A stretch of DNA of 64,000 bases. It comes from an uncultured Campylobacterota bacterium. Lineage in GTDB: Bacteria > Campylobacterota > Campylobacteria > Campylobacterales > Sulfurovaceae. This document shows, piece after piece, positions 9,512 to 17,630 of this stretch. The notes under the pieces were generated by a model. The model was not told where the DNA came from, did no database searches, and worked only from the letters and a program-made list of their open reading frames with translations. Position 1 is the stretch's first letter. The number at the start of each line of letters is the position of its first letter. A program made the translations under genes and the position numbers. The stretch covers positions 1 through 64,000 of the forward strand of contig CAKZQQ010000003.1 in the NCBI GenBank assembly GCA_937141405.1. The letters run 5' to 3'.

Positions 9512-9923
9512 TGTTATCCTTTTTAGAGATTATCTTTGTTTTAAAAGGTAACTTATGACGAGCCAAAGTCAATGCCTCTCTCGCAAGTTCTTCATTTACG
9601 CCGGCTAATTCAAATATGATACGACCCGGTTTTATGTTCATTACCCATTTATCAACTGCACCTTTACCTTTACCCATTCTAGTCTCTAGTGGTTTTGCAG
9701 TAAGTGGTTTTGCAGGGAAAACTCTAATCCAGCTCTTCCCTTGACGATTTACTTTTCTTGTCATAGAGATACGAGCGGCTTCTATTTGTCTAGAGTCGAT
9801 TCTGCCTGATTCAGTTGCTTTAAGCGCAAAATCACCAAACTCTATCTTGTTGCCTCTAAAGGCTTTTCCTCTATTTCTACCTTTTTGCTCTTTTCTCCAC
9901 TTTGTTCTCTTAGGCATCAACAT
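9498..9923 (-). CDS. rplP: 50S ribosomal protein L16
   Basis: 141 aa beginning [19 protein letters not shown], with [17 protein letters not shown] and the RMGKGKG motif. Upstream in-frame GTG and ATG codons exist, but GAGG lies 8 nt before the ATG at 9923 and the resulting length matches the family. L16 shapes the A-site tRNA elbow region. It overlaps the rpsC end by 14 nt. Confidence 0.97.
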   Translation of the reverse strand: MLMPKRTKWRKEQKGRNRGKAFRGNKIEFGDFALKATESGRIDSRQIEAARISMTRKVNRQGKSWIRVFPAKPLTAKPLETRMGKGKGAVDKWVMNIKPGRIIFELAGVNEELAREALTLARHKLPFKTKIISKKDNNEIY

Positions 9924-10620
9924 TTTCATCACCTCGCTTTCTCGATGGTTTTCTTCCTGCTTTCTCTTCTCGAGGCTCCGCTTGGATACCTTTTTGAAGT
10001 ACTTCGCCTTTAAATATCCATACTTTTATACCTATGATTCCATAAGTAGTATGTGCTTGAGCAACACCGTAATCGATCTTAGCTCTAAGCGTATGCAATG
10101 GCACACGACCTTCAAGATACCACTCTGTTCTAGCCATCTCAGCTCCGCCTAAACGGCCTGAAACTGATACTTTGATACCTTTTGCACCTGATTTGAGTGC
10201 ACCTTGAATTACTCTTTTCATCGCTCTTCTAAATGCCACACGACGCTCAAGTTGTGTTGCAATATTTTCAGCTGCAAGTTGCGCTGAAGCCTGAGGACGC
10301 TTCTCTTCTTTGATATTGATTGCTACTTCTTTCTTAACCATAGAAACAAGTGTCTCTTTTAGTTTCTCAATATCTGCACCCTTTTTACCGATGATAATGC
10401 CCGGTCTTGCAGTTACTATCGTGATACGAATCTTTTTTACGGTTCTCTCAATGATGATATTACTCACACCGGCATAAAAAAGCTCTTTTTTCAAATATCT
10501 TCTAATCTTATAATCTTCAGCTATGAAATTAACGGCTCTGCCTTTTGCAGGAAACCATCGAGACTCCCAATTTCTATTGATACCGAGTCTAAGACCTATT
10601 GGATTAACCTTTTGTCCCAT
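9910..10620 (-). CDS. rpsC: 30S ribosomal protein S3
   Basis: 236 aa starting [14 protein letters not shown], with a KH domain ([14 protein letters not shown], about residues 75-88) and the C-terminal [26 protein letters not shown] signature region. It lines the mRNA entry channel. The start shares a base with the rplV stop. Confidence 0.98.
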   Translation of the reverse strand: MGQKVNPIGLRLGINRNWESRWFPAKGRAVNFIAEDYKIRRYLKKELFYAGVSNIIIERTVKKIRITIVTARPGIIIGKKGADIEKLKETLVSMVKKEVAINIKEEKRPQASAQLAAENIATQLERRVAFRRAMKRVIQGALKSGAKGIKVSVSGRLGGAEMARTEWYLEGRVPLHTLRAKIDYGVAQAHTTYGIIGIKVWIFKGEVLQKGIQAEPREEKAGRKPSRKRGDENVDA

Positions 10621-11285
10621 TATGCATCCTTCTCGTCTGATTTTTTAGCTTTTGGAGCCGCTTTTTTAGCCGGAGCTTTTTTAGGCTTCTCTGTTGCAGT
10701 CTCAGCTTTCTTTGCTGTGCTCTTCGCTTTTGGAGCTGCTGCTGTTTTTGTTTCAGCTTTAGCTTTTGGAGCCGCCGCTTTTTTAGGGGCTGCTTTTTTT
10801 GTTTCAGTTTTTGCTTTTGCCGGCGCTGCTGCTTCAGCTTTTGCTTTCGGAGCCGCTTTTTTAGCCGGAGCTTTTTTTGCGGTCTCTTTTTTAGCAGGAG
10901 TTGCTTCTGCTTTTGCTTTTGTAGGTTTTGTCTCTTTTTTCGGAGCCTCTTTTACAGTTTCTTTATCTTCTGCTTTCCCTACTTCGACGAGTATATGCGA
11001 TGTTGGTTTTAAGATTCTAGAGGCACTTCCTCTTGCTCTTGGTCTCCATCTTTTCATAACAGCCGCTTTATCGATTCTACAACTAAGTATCTCTACTTCA
11101 TTAGGCTCATAAGAACCGTTAGCTATAGCTGATGCGATCGCTTTAGATATGATACCTGCTGCTTTATTTGGCATAAAGTCAAGTGAAGCAAGTGCCAACT
11201 CAGCATTCATTCCTTGAACCTCTCTTGCAATAAGTCTTGCTTTTGTAGGAGAGACTCTTACAAATTTTACTAATGCTCTACTCAT
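10620..11285 (-). CDS. rplV: 50S ribosomal protein L22 with long Ala/Lys/Pro-rich tail
   Basis: Residues 1-110 are an ordinary L22 ([35 protein letters not shown]), whose loop lines the exit tunnel. Residues 111-221 are a low-complexity extension built of AAPKAK and APAKKA-like blocks with Thr and Glu, similar in composition to histone H1-like tails. The reading frame continues without interruption and rpsC is coupled to its stop, so the tail is real coding sequence. It doubles the normal family length. Its function is unknown; nonspecific RNA or DNA binding is only an inference from composition. Confidence 0.96.
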   Translation of the reverse strand: MSRALVKFVRVSPTKARLIAREVQGMNAELALASLDFMPNKAAGIISKAIASAIANGSYEPNEVEILSCRIDKAAVMKRWRPRARGSASRILKPTSHILVEVGKAEDKETVKEAPKKETKPTKAKAEATPAKKETAKKAPAKKAAPKAKAEAAAPAKAKTETKKAAPKKAAAPKAKAETKTAAAPKAKSTAKKAETATEKPKKAPAKKAAPKAKKSDEKDA

Positions 11286-11286
11286 A

Positions 11287-11565
11287 TTAGCCTACCTTCT
11301 TTTGCACGGTGCCTTTATGGCCCTTAAATGTTCTTGTTGGTGCAAATTCACCCAATTTGTAACCGACATGATTTTCTGTTACATATACAGGCACAAATTG
11401 TCTACCGTTGTGAACATTGATAGTTAGTCCAATAAACTCCGGGAAAATTACAGATCTTCTCGACCAAGTTTTGATCGGTTTCGTTGAATTTTCCTCTTTT
11501 GCTTTCAGTACTTTTTTCATAAGGTGTCCATCAATAAATGGTCCTTTTTTCGTTGATCTTGCCAT
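11287..11565 (-). CDS. rpsS: 30S ribosomal protein S19
   Basis: 92 aa starting [15 protein letters not shown], with [20 protein letters not shown] and the terminal [12 protein letters not shown], all S19 signatures. It sits in the 30S head beside S13. Spacing to rplB is 9 bp. Confidence 0.98.
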   Translation of the reverse strand: MARSTKKGPFIDGHLMKKVLKAKEENSTKPIKTWSRRSVIFPEFIGLTINVHNGRQFVPVYVTENHVGYKLGEFAPTRTFKGHKGTVQKKVG

Positions 11566-11574
11566 CTTAAACCC

Positions 11575-12402
11575 TTACTTCTTTCTTCTTGAAATGATTA
11601 ATTTGTCACTAGCTTTTTTCTTTCTAGTCTTGTAACCTTTTGTCGGCATACCCCATGGAGTAACCGGATGACGACCCGAGTTAGTCTTACCTTCACCACC
11701 ACCATGTGGGTGATCAATCGGGTTCATTGCACTACCTCTTGTTTGTGGTCTTATACCCATATGTCTTGATCTACCGGCTTTACCTATAACTATATTTGAA
11801 TAGTCTTCGTTACCGACAGTACCTATGGTTGCCATACATTCACCAAGAACATATCTCATCTCACCGGAAGGAAGTCTTAATGATACATATTTGCCGTCTC
11901 TACCCATGATCTGTGCATATCCACCGGCACTTCTTGCAATCTGACCACCATGACCGGGACTAAGTTCAATATTATGAACAAGCGTACCAACCGGGATGCT
12001 CGCTAGTTTCAAAGCATTTCCTGTTTTGATATCGACTTCCGTTTCAGCAGATATGATTTTAGCACCTACTTGAAGTCCTTTTGGTTGTAAGATATATCTT
12101 CTGTCACCATCAGTATATTTTACAAGACAGATTCTACAGTTTCTGTACGGGTCGTACTCGATAGTAGCAACTGTTCCTTCGACGCCAAATTTATTTCTTT
12201 TGAAATCAATGATACGATAAAGTTTTTTTGCTCCTGCCTCTTTATGTCTAGAGGTAATTCTACCGTTGTTGTTTCTTCCTGCTGCTCTTGGAAGTTTTTT
12301 GAGCAAGCTTCTAACGCTTGCTTTTGCTGTAATATCACCGCTATCAAGATTCGTCATATAACGACGGCTTGGGGTATATGGTTTATATGTTTTTATTGCC
12401 AT
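11575..12402 (-). CDS. rplB: 50S ribosomal protein L2
   Basis: 275 aa with [20 protein letters not shown] and the catalytic-centre-proximal [16 protein letters not shown] motif, including the conserved His. L2 is essential for peptidyl transferase activity. Length and position in the cluster are standard. Confidence 0.98.
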   Translation of the reverse strand: MAIKTYKPYTPSRRYMTNLDSGDITAKASVRSLLKKLPRAAGRNNNGRITSRHKEAGAKKLYRIIDFKRNKFGVEGTVATIEYDPYRNCRICLVKYTDGDRRYILQPKGLQVGAKIISAETEVDIKTGNALKLASIPVGTLVHNIELSPGHGGQIARSAGGYAQIMGRDGKYVSLRLPSGEMRYVLGECMATIGTVGNEDYSNIVIGKAGRSRHMGIRPQTRGSAMNPIDHPHGGGEGKTNSGRHPVTPWGMPTKGYKTRKKKASDKLIISRRKK

Positions 12403-12411
12403 CTTCTCTCC

Positions 12412-12693
12412 TTATACCGCTAGGCTTTCGATTTTTGCATCTTCCGGGAGCTTGACATAAAATTTCTTTACATCGGCTCTTTTCCCAGGCATGCCTTTAA
12501 ATCTTTTCACTTTGCCGTTTACTCTCATGGAGTTTATTTTAAGTGGACTGATTCCAAAAAACTCACGGAAAACTTCTTTGAGACCGTTTTTGGTCATTTT
12601 AGGAGAAGTTTGCACTACGATCACACCGTCTTCTTGAAGACCTAATGTCTTTTCAGTGTATAGGATTGCTTTTATATCTGTAATATCTGCCAT
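12412..12693 (-). CDS. rplW: 50S ribosomal protein L23
   Basis: 93 aa with [16 protein letters not shown] and the [22 protein letters not shown] loop region of L23. It forms the docking site for SRP and trigger factor at the tunnel exit. It starts 2 bp after rplD. Confidence 0.97.
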   Translation of the reverse strand: MADITDIKAILYTEKTLGLQEDGVIVVQTSPKMTKNGLKEVFREFFGISPLKINSMRVNGKVKRFKGMPGKRADVKKFYVKLPEDAKIESLAV

Positions 12694-12695
12694 AC

Positions 12696-13289
12696 TTAGA
12701 CCTCTTGTACTATTTTGTCTAGAACTGCTTTTTCTATAACAACGGAGTGATATGCTGCTGCTAGATAAGCATTGAGTTCATTGCTCTCTATTAGATAGAC
12801 ATTTGACATATTTCTAAATGCTAAAAATGTTTTATCGTCTATCATCTCTTTTACTATTAGGACATCTCTTTGATTAAGAGATTTTACATATGACGCTGCA
12901 TCTTTTGTTTTACCTGACTCGATAACTACACTCTCAGTAACAAAAAGTTTTTCGTTTGCAGCTTTCTCAGCAAGTGCATGGTGCAATGCAAGTTTTTTCT
13001 GCTTTTTGTTCACTTTTTGATTGTAGTTCTTATCGTTCGATGGACCAAAAACTACACCACCACCTGTATAGTGAGGAGCTCTTATAGAACCTTGTCTTGC
13101 TCTACCGCCACCTTTTTGTGCGAAAGGTTTTTTACCACCACCGCTTACTTCACTTCTGCTTTTTACAGTTGCACTATTTGCTCTCACTGAAGCAGAATAT
13201 GCTTTGCAATAAAGATAGAGGTTATGCGGATGCGTCTCCAAAAATGCTTTTGGAAGATCTTTACTTTTTACTATATCTACTTTACTCAT
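12696..13289 (-). CDS. rplD: 50S ribosomal protein L4
   Basis: 197 aa with the L4 loop [21 protein letters not shown] and GGGVVFGP in the middle. The loop reaches the exit tunnel. In enterobacteria L4 also represses the S10 operon; no equivalent leader is proven here. The ATG overlaps the rplC stop (ATGA). Confidence 0.97.
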   Translation of the reverse strand: MSKVDIVKSKDLPKAFLETHPHNLYLYCKAYSASVRANSATVKSRSEVSGGGKKPFAQKGGGRARQGSIRAPHYTGGGVVFGPSNDKNYNQKVNKKQKKLALHHALAEKAANEKLFVTESVVIESGKTKDAASYVKSLNQRDVLIVKEMIDDKTFLAFRNMSNVYLIESNELNAYLAAAYHSVVIEKAVLDKIVQEV

Positions 13290-13867
13290 TTTACAATCCT
13301 TACTAATCCTCTAGCGCCATTATGTCCGGGGACTGCGCCTTTGACTACCAATACACCGTTTTCAGCGTCAAATGAAAGAACTTCATTTTTAACTGTTACT
13401 TTTGTGTTTCCGTATTGACCGGGCATTTTTTTACCCTTCATAACACGACCGGGCCATTCACAGTTACCGATCGATCCCGGTGCTCTATGAAATCTAGAAC
13501 CATGCGCTCCCGGACCACCTGAGAAACCGTGTCTTTTTATAACACCTTGAAACCCTCTACCTTTTGAATTGATAGATGTTTTGATGCTCTTAGCCTCTCC
13601 GAGTGGAGCAAGATCAAGATCGCCTTTCTCAACACCCTCAGCCACAGCAATAGTCATAAACTTATTGAAATCTTTTGAGATTCCATATTTTGTTTGTTGC
13701 CCTTCGATACTTTTGTTGATCTTTTTAGAGCTATGATAAGCAACGACTGCTTTGCCATCTTCTCCAACTTCACAAACTTTTGTATCGACTACTTTCAGAA
13801 GTGTTACAGGAACACTAGGAACTTCAACAGTTCTACTCATCCCTATTTTCTCTATGATAAATTCCAT
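13286..13867 (-). CDS. rplC: 50S ribosomal protein L3
   Basis: 193 aa with the conserved [20 protein letters not shown] region and [20 protein letters not shown]3 is an early 50S assembly protein. Length is slightly short of the usual 200-210 aa but in the range for this phylum. Confidence 0.97.
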   Translation of the reverse strand: MEFIIEKIGMSRTVEVPSVPVTLLKVVDTKVCEVGEDGKAVVAYHSSKKINKSIEGQQTKYGISKDFNKFMTIAVAEGVEKGDLDLAPLGEAKSIKTSINSKGRGFQGVIKRHGFSGGPGAHGSRFHRAPGSIGNCEWPGRVMKGKKMPGQYGNTKVTVKNEVLSFDAENGVLVVKGAVPGHNGARGLVRIVK

Positions 13868-13877
13868 TCTCTACTCC

Positions 13878-14189
13878 TTACTTGTCCATCTGTCTTATCT
13901 CTACTTCTATCTCCGGTGCTAGATCAAGCTTCATAAGCGAATCTATCGTATCGGATGTAGCAGAGACTATATCGATCATTCTTCCGTGAATCCTGATCTC
14001 AAACTGCTCACGCGAGTCTTTGTTGACATGCGGTGATTTCAAAACAGTATAGCGTTTAAATTTAGTCGGCATCGGAATCGGGCCTCTAATTTCAGCGCCT
14101 GTTCTTTTGACAGCATCAATGATAGAACCTACGGATCTATCAAGCACACGGTGATCATAAGCTTTAAGCTTCAGTCTAATCTTTTCCAT
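13878..14189 (-). CDS. rpsJ: 30S ribosomal protein S10
   Basis: 103 aa starting [17 protein letters not shown], with [21 protein letters not shown]. It is the first gene of the S10 operon and the most upstream ribosomal gene in the window. S10 also serves as NusE in antitermination in other bacteria. Confidence 0.98.
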   Translation of the reverse strand: MEKIRLKLKAYDHRVLDRSVGSIIDAVKRTGAEIRGPIPMPTKFKRYTVLKSPHVNKDSREQFEIRIHGRMIDIVSATSDTIDSLMKLDLAPEIEVEIRQMDK

Positions 14190-14244
14190 TTTTACCCTTT
14201 AAAGAACTCGTCAACAGTAGTGTTAACATAAATTTTGGACGTGA

Positions 14245-14250
14245 ATTATA
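14245..14250 (-). promoter_or_regulatory. -10 box of the S10 operon promoter
   Basis: Minus-strand TATAAT preceded by TTTTTTG gives a strong phylum-type promoter. The predicted start is near 14238, leaving about 48 nt of leader before rpsJ. A short hairpin (GUUAAC pairing with GUUGAC, one wobble) lies in that leader. Confidence 0.65.
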
Positions 14251-14337
14251 CAAAAAATAGATAAAACTAACAATACAATTTAAGTTAAAACGGTTACAAT
14301 TTGAAAAAACATTTCCTTTTTATAAGGAAGGATTGAA

Positions 14338-15408
14338 ATGAACTTACTTGAATACTGCTATCTCAATAGACCAAAAAATGATTTTTTTGCTCCGAGAAAA
14401 GCACAATTAGATCAAAGTCCACTTATAAACTTTTATGGGGTCAGGGGGAGCGGTAAAACATCTTTCATACTTGATTGGCTTGACAACCTTGATGAGGAGT
14501 CACTCTATATAGATATGGGTGATCCTAAAATGCTCTTTGAGGCATTTACTCTTAAAAGTCTTCAGAGGTATATCCAAGAGAAAGAGATAAAAACAGTCGT
14601 GCTCGACCACTACGATACTGCTTTTTTTGACACACTTCCGGCTTGCGATAGACTCATCATCATCACGAGGATACAAGCAGGGATTACGGACGCTGCAACT
14701 ATTAGGCTGCACACAATCGACTATGAAGAGTTTTTAGGATTTGAGACAAATGTCTCGCAGACTAATGGCTTTTCACACTTTTTCAAATTGGGCTCTGTGC
14801 CTGCGCTTTTGAAATCAAATCGATCAACACAACTGCTTGCAAAAGATTTTCTACTCTGTCGTTTTGATCCCCAAGAGATACGCTTGCTCTCTCTTTTGGC
14901 GATTCACAATACAAAAGAGCTCACTATCAATCAGATATACACCTATGCTAAAAAGACATTTAAGATATCAAAAGATTGGCTCTATAAAAAGATCGATGAA
15001 TTTTTGCAAGAGGGGATAGTCTATTTTATAGAAGATATCTCAAAAAAAGGCTCTAAGAGAGTTGTGCTCTATGATATCACGCTCTCTAGCTATCTTACTA
15101 CCGAGTTGAACTTCGGTATCCATTTTGAATCACTTGTGCTTTTAACACTCCTCAAAAGAGACAACAAGGTATATGCTCTCAACGCAAACGGCTACATCAT
15201 ACACTCCGATAAACTCATCATCCCTGCACCTTTTGAAAGCGAAGATAGTGTCTGGGTGAAAACACAAAAGATATTTTCCGATATAAAAAAGAGTGGTATC
15301 AAAAGGGTAGAGATCGTTACGGTATCCAATAGTTATAGATATACGATTGAGGATGTTGTGTTTGAAGCTTTGCCATACTACGAGTGGAGTATCGTCGAAG
15401 AGGATTAG
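14338..15408 (+). CDS. P-loop ATPase with C-terminal winged-helix region
   Basis: 356 aa. A Walker A motif (YGVRGSGKTSF, about residues 33-42) and a Walker B-like TVVLDHYD (about 85-92) place it among AAA/STAND-like single-copy ATPases. The segment after residue 180 (TINQIYTYAKKTFKISKDWL) looks like a winged helix. No membrane segments are seen. AAGGAAGGA precedes the ATG and TACAAT at 14295-14300 is a plausible -10 box. It is divergent from the S10 operon and its stop abuts the SRP RNA gene. The exact family and substrate are not recognised. Confidence 0.8.
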   Translation: MNLLEYCYLNRPKNDFFAPRKAQLDQSPLINFYGVRGSGKTSFILDWLDNLDEESLYIDMGDPKMLFEAFTLKSLQRYIQEKEIKTVVLDHYDTAFFDTLPACDRLIIITRIQAGITDAATIRLHTIDYEEFLGFETNVSQTNGFSHFFKLGSVPALLKSNRSTQLLAKDFLLCRFDPQEIRLLSLLAIHNTKELTINQIYTYAKKTFKISKDWLYKKIDEFLQEGIVYFIEDISKKGSKRVVLYDITLSSYLTTELNFGIHFESLVLLTLLKRDNKVYALNANGYIIHSDKLIIPAPFESEDSVWVKTQKIFSDIKKSGIKRVEIVTVSNSYRYTIEDVVFEALPYYEWSIVEED

Positions 15409-15512
15409 ACCTCCCTCCAGAGTCCGCGGCACACAGTGAAGCGAGATGGGCTGCTATGTTCCCATCCTGACCCGGTGTCTCACAACTCCATTGCACGGAT
15501 TGAAGAGAGGCA
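15409..15512 (-). ncRNA. ffs: Signal recognition particle RNA, small bacterial (4.5S) type
   Basis: On the minus strand the domain IV core reads GGGTCAGGATGGGAAC followed by ATAGCAGCCC. It has the asymmetric and symmetric loops and a GGAA tetraloop closed by AUG/CAU. The flanks pair as a long hairpin: CCUCUCUUC near the 5' end with the GGAGGGAGG near the 3' end. This RNA binds Ffh for co-translational targeting. The 3' end lies immediately beside the stop codon of the convergent ATPase gene. Ends are approximate to a few nt. Confidence 0.88.
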
Positions 15513-15518
15513 ACTGAA

Positions 15519-15524
15519 ATCATA
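15519..15524 (-). promoter_or_regulatory. -10 box of the SRP RNA gene
   Basis: Minus-strand TATGAT in the context TTTGTTATGAT, a close match to the extended -10 of this phylum. It is spaced correctly for initiation near 15512, which is where the SRP RNA stem begins. Confidence 0.6.
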
Positions 15525-15550
15525 ACAAACTATTCTTAAAAAAATTCGTG

Positions 15551-15556
15551 TATAAT
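15551..15556 (+). promoter_or_regulatory. -10 box of the tRNA-Ser gene
   Basis: TATAAT in the context TTCGTGTATAAT, 12 bp before the tRNA 5' end. It is divergent from the SRP RNA promoter, so one AT-rich segment of about 50 bp serves two stable RNAs. Confidence 0.65.
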
Positions 15557-15568
15557 TTCCTCTTCTTT

Positions 15569-15656
15569 AGAGGGGTGGCCGAGCGGTTGAAGGCGCACGC
15601 CTGGAACGCGTGTATAGTTAACGCTATCGAGGGTTCGAATCCCTTCCCCTCTGCCA
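15569..15656 (+). tRNA. tRNA-Ser, anticodon GGA
   Basis: 88 nt including an encoded CCA. The acceptor stem AGAGGGG pairs with CCCCTCT, the anticodon loop CTGGAAC sits on the stem CACGC/GCGTG, and there is a long variable arm (TATAGTTAACGCTATC) and T loop TTCGAAT. The long variable arm and GGA anticodon identify a serine tRNA reading UCC and UCU. Confidence 0.97.
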
Positions 15657-15679
15657 GATAATTTCATAAAAATCATAAT

Positions 15680-15823
15680 ATTTTAATAACCTGTCACGCT
15701 GAACTTGTTTATCTTTCAGAATTTGCTTTGCTACATCAGCATCTCTACATAATGCAACATTTAGAGACCCTGAAAAGAATTCAGGGGAACAAAGAAGCAA
15801 GGACGTAATAAATTCACTATATT
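15680..15823. repeat. Intergenic DNA with a dispersed-repeat-like segment
   Basis: No gene is seen. The core TGTCACGCTGAACTTGTTT, followed by TTCAGAAT and a CCCTGAA/TTCAGGG hairpin near 15769-15787, resembles the short dispersed TGAACT(T/C)GTTT elements common in intergenic DNA of many bacteria. A diverged relative is at 60459-60530. It separates tRNA-Ser from the radical SAM cassette. Confidence 0.35.
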
Positions 15824-16171
15824 CTAAAAACGAATATATGCACCTACATCATTTATATCTTCAATTTTATCTACCGCCTCGGCAACAGCTTGAAAATACT
15901 TTTTCAATGTGGATCTATCGAGCAGTACAATCTCATTGCCAACATGCAGATGCGGAATCACCATGCCGCCCCTTAGTCCGTCTTTGAGAGAGAACACGGA
16001 TGCTTTTCTGGTAAAGCTCTTTATTCTGATTCGATCACTTTTTGCAAGTATATCTCTAAATTTATCTGCCGGGATAATTCGACTAAAATCAGGTATTGGC
16101 CATCCACCGCGTGATGGTTCAAGCCAAATCGGCTTAGTAGTATATGACAATTTGTCTATTTTTGTAGCCAT
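15824..16171 (-). CDS. Uncharacterised cysteine-free 115-aa protein of the radical SAM cassette
   Basis: I do not recognise a family. The protein has no Cys, no signal peptide and no membrane segment. It is basic in the middle, carries SRGGWPIPDFSRIIP near residues 20-34 and VIPHLHVGNEIVLL near 71-84, and ends in AYIRF. AAGGAG lies 5 nt before the ATG. It is the last gene of the cassette behind the radical SAM enzyme. It could be a substrate, a peptide-binding (RRE-like) partner or a modified protein itself; the sequence does not decide. Confidence 0.7.
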   Translation of the reverse strand: MATKIDKLSYTTKPIWLEPSRGGWPIPDFSRIIPADKFRDILAKSDRIRIKSFTRKASVFSLKDGLRGGMVIPHLHVGNEIVLLDRSTLKKYFQAVAEAVDKIEDINDVGAYIRF

Positions 16172-16251
16172 AATTTCTCCTTTTTATTGAATTTTTTTGC
16201 AAATCTTTTTGCAACCTCAAGTCGGATTTGTTGTTTATTGTTTCTATACAT
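16156..16251 (-). CDS. Possible 31-aa basic peptide between radical SAM gene and 115-aa gene
   Basis: The frame starts MYRNNKQQIRLEVAKRF and ends KLWLQK. It is preceded by AAGGAGGTG, a near-perfect anti-16S match, but only 2 nt from the ATG, which is unusually close. It overlaps the start of the 115-aa gene by 16 nt. It is strongly basic and amphipathic, with no Cys. It could be a peptide substrate of the neighbouring enzyme, a coupling leader, or chance. Confidence 0.3.
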   Translation of the reverse strand: MYRNNKQQIRLEVAKRFAKKFNKKEKLWLQK

Positions 16252-16272
16252 CACCTCCTTAATCTAGATTAA

Positions 16273-17367
16273 CTACTCTTTATGTGTGTAACCGAGCATA
16301 TGCTTTGCAAAAAGAGAGTTTTCTTGCAAAGAGTTAAATACATGCTTAGCAACAGTTATGGCATGACGCTCACTATGGCACATCATAGCGCTCATCTTAT
16401 CGGTTGCGCCCGTCATATGATAGTTGGTACAACCACACCAATTCATACAGTATTTTTTAAAAGTGCACTCCCCGCATTCCGCATTGCTACTTGCAAACTG
16501 TTTTCCGACAGCACATCGTGCCAAAAGATTAACGCCGGTATGGATATTGCCCATCATCATATCTACATCCGTATCATCACCGATAAGACGCTCACAAGGA
16601 TAGACATTGCCGCTTGGAGAAAAGCCGAACTCGCTCTCACCCATTCCACAACGATCCGATGCCTCATAACCGCCTTTTAGAAATAGGATCAACTTATTAT
16701 CAAGTAGATTAACCGCCACCTCTTGATCATTTTCATACATCTGTATATATGTATTAGCAACCTCTTTGTAGCTTTGAGTAATCAGGGGGAGGTGTTCCTC
16801 GTCCCAAGCAGCAGAGATGTCAGGATTGAGATGGATATTATGCACACCCTCATCCATCAAAAATTGCACTGTATTATCTAGTTGAACAACTGTGTCGGGA
16901 CCAAATACGGCATTCACTTGAAAATAATCAAGTTCTTGTGATATCTCTTCAAGATTTTTCAAAACTTTTTTAAGCGTACCGCGACCGTTTTTATATTTAC
17001 GCTTTTTATCATGGATATGTTCTGGACCATCAATGCTGATGCTCAATTGTATATTGTGCCTGCGTATAAATCGTAATATAGTATCATTGAATAATGTTCC
17101 GTTGGTCGTTATGTTAAAAGTGATGGGGTTTGAGACATCTTTAGTATGAATATAGGCAATGATATCTTCCATCAAAGCAAGCTCTAAAAAAGGTTCGCCA
17201 CCAAAAAAACCAAAATCAATCGACTCACTTGAGGGAGTAACGGCAAATGCAAAATCTATGATTTTTTTAGCCGTATCCATATCCATGATACGATTAAATT
17301 TTTCACCTGCATAACAATATTCACATCGCAAATTGCAATTATGGGTAATGCTGAGAGTTATTTTCAT
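16273..17367 (-). CDS. Radical SAM/SPASM peptide-modifying enzyme
   Basis: 364 aa from the ATG at 17367, which has GAGGAG 7 nt upstream. The radical SAM cluster motif is CNLRCEYC (Cys11, 15, 18). Next come FFGGEP and the SAM-binding ITTNGTL and SISIDGP segments. The C terminus is a complete SPASM domain: Cys240-X12-Gly-X4-Cys258, then Cys298-X2-Cys-X5-Cys-X3-Cys311 and Cys330, predicting two auxiliary iron-sulfur clusters. Such proteins mature ribosomally made peptides or sulfatases. No sulfatase is near, so peptide or protein modification by this cassette is inferred. The exact subfamily is not recognised. Confidence 0.88.
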   Translation of the reverse strand: MKITLSITHNCNLRCEYCYAGEKFNRIMDMDTAKKIIDFAFAVTPSSESIDFGFFGGEPFLELALMEDIIAYIHTKDVSNPITFNITTNGTLFNDTILRFIRRHNIQLSISIDGPEHIHDKKRKYKNGRGTLKKVLKNLEEISQELDYFQVNAVFGPDTVVQLDNTVQFLMDEGVHNIHLNPDISAAWDEEHLPLITQSYKEVANTYIQMYENDQEVAVNLLDNKLILFLKGGYEASDRCGMGESEFGFSPSGNVYPCERLIGDDTDVDMMMGNIHTGVNLLARCAVGKQFASSNAECGECTFKKYCMNWCGCTNYHMTGATDKMSAMMCHSERHAITVAKHVFNSLQENSLFAKHMLGYTHKE

Positions 17368-17431
17368 ATATGCACTCCTCTGCCGGATGCTTCTATAAAA
17401 CTGATAAAAAACCACTCTTTTCCATTAATAT

Positions 17432-17437
17432 ATTATA
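17432..17437 (-). promoter_or_regulatory. Candidate -10 box for the radical SAM cassette
   Basis: Minus-strand TATAAT about 65 bp upstream of the radical SAM start, in a very AT-rich stretch. It is the only good -10 match close to the start. The region is so AT-rich that chance matches are likely. Confidence 0.4.
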
Positions 17438-17630
17438 ATATTCTACATATATTATTCTTAAAATAATGTTATATATTAAACTGTTCTATTTATATATCTA
17501 CAGCTCAATAAAATCGATATAAGTATGATAAGATGGATAAAACGAGTGTGCTTAGAGATATCTCATCTCTTTAGGCATATTTTAGCTCAATCGCTGTATC
17601 ATTTTATTACAATCGCATAAAGGTTCGCTC
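17438..17630. other. AT-rich divergent intergenic region before corA
   Basis: No gene is seen. It holds a small hairpin (AGAGAT/ATCTCT, 17552-17568) and a plausible corA -10 box TACAAT near 17607. No riboswitch-like structure for magnesium is apparent. Confidence 0.35.

Noticed and set aside
10612-11112. 166-codon open frame on the plus strand antisense to rplV, rich in Ala, Phe, Gly and Ser
   Set aside because: It is the mirror of the Ala/Lys-rich L22 tail, where low complexity keeps all frames open; there is no ribosome site and the rplV frame is certain.
14436-14452. GGGGTCAGGG inside the ATPase gene, like the RAYT boundary
   Set aside because: It encodes part of the Walker A loop (GVRGSGK), so the match is coincidental.
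15569-15660. tRNA-Ser 3' end as an integration (att) site for an island
   Set aside because: No second copy of the tRNA 3' end and no integrase are present in the window.
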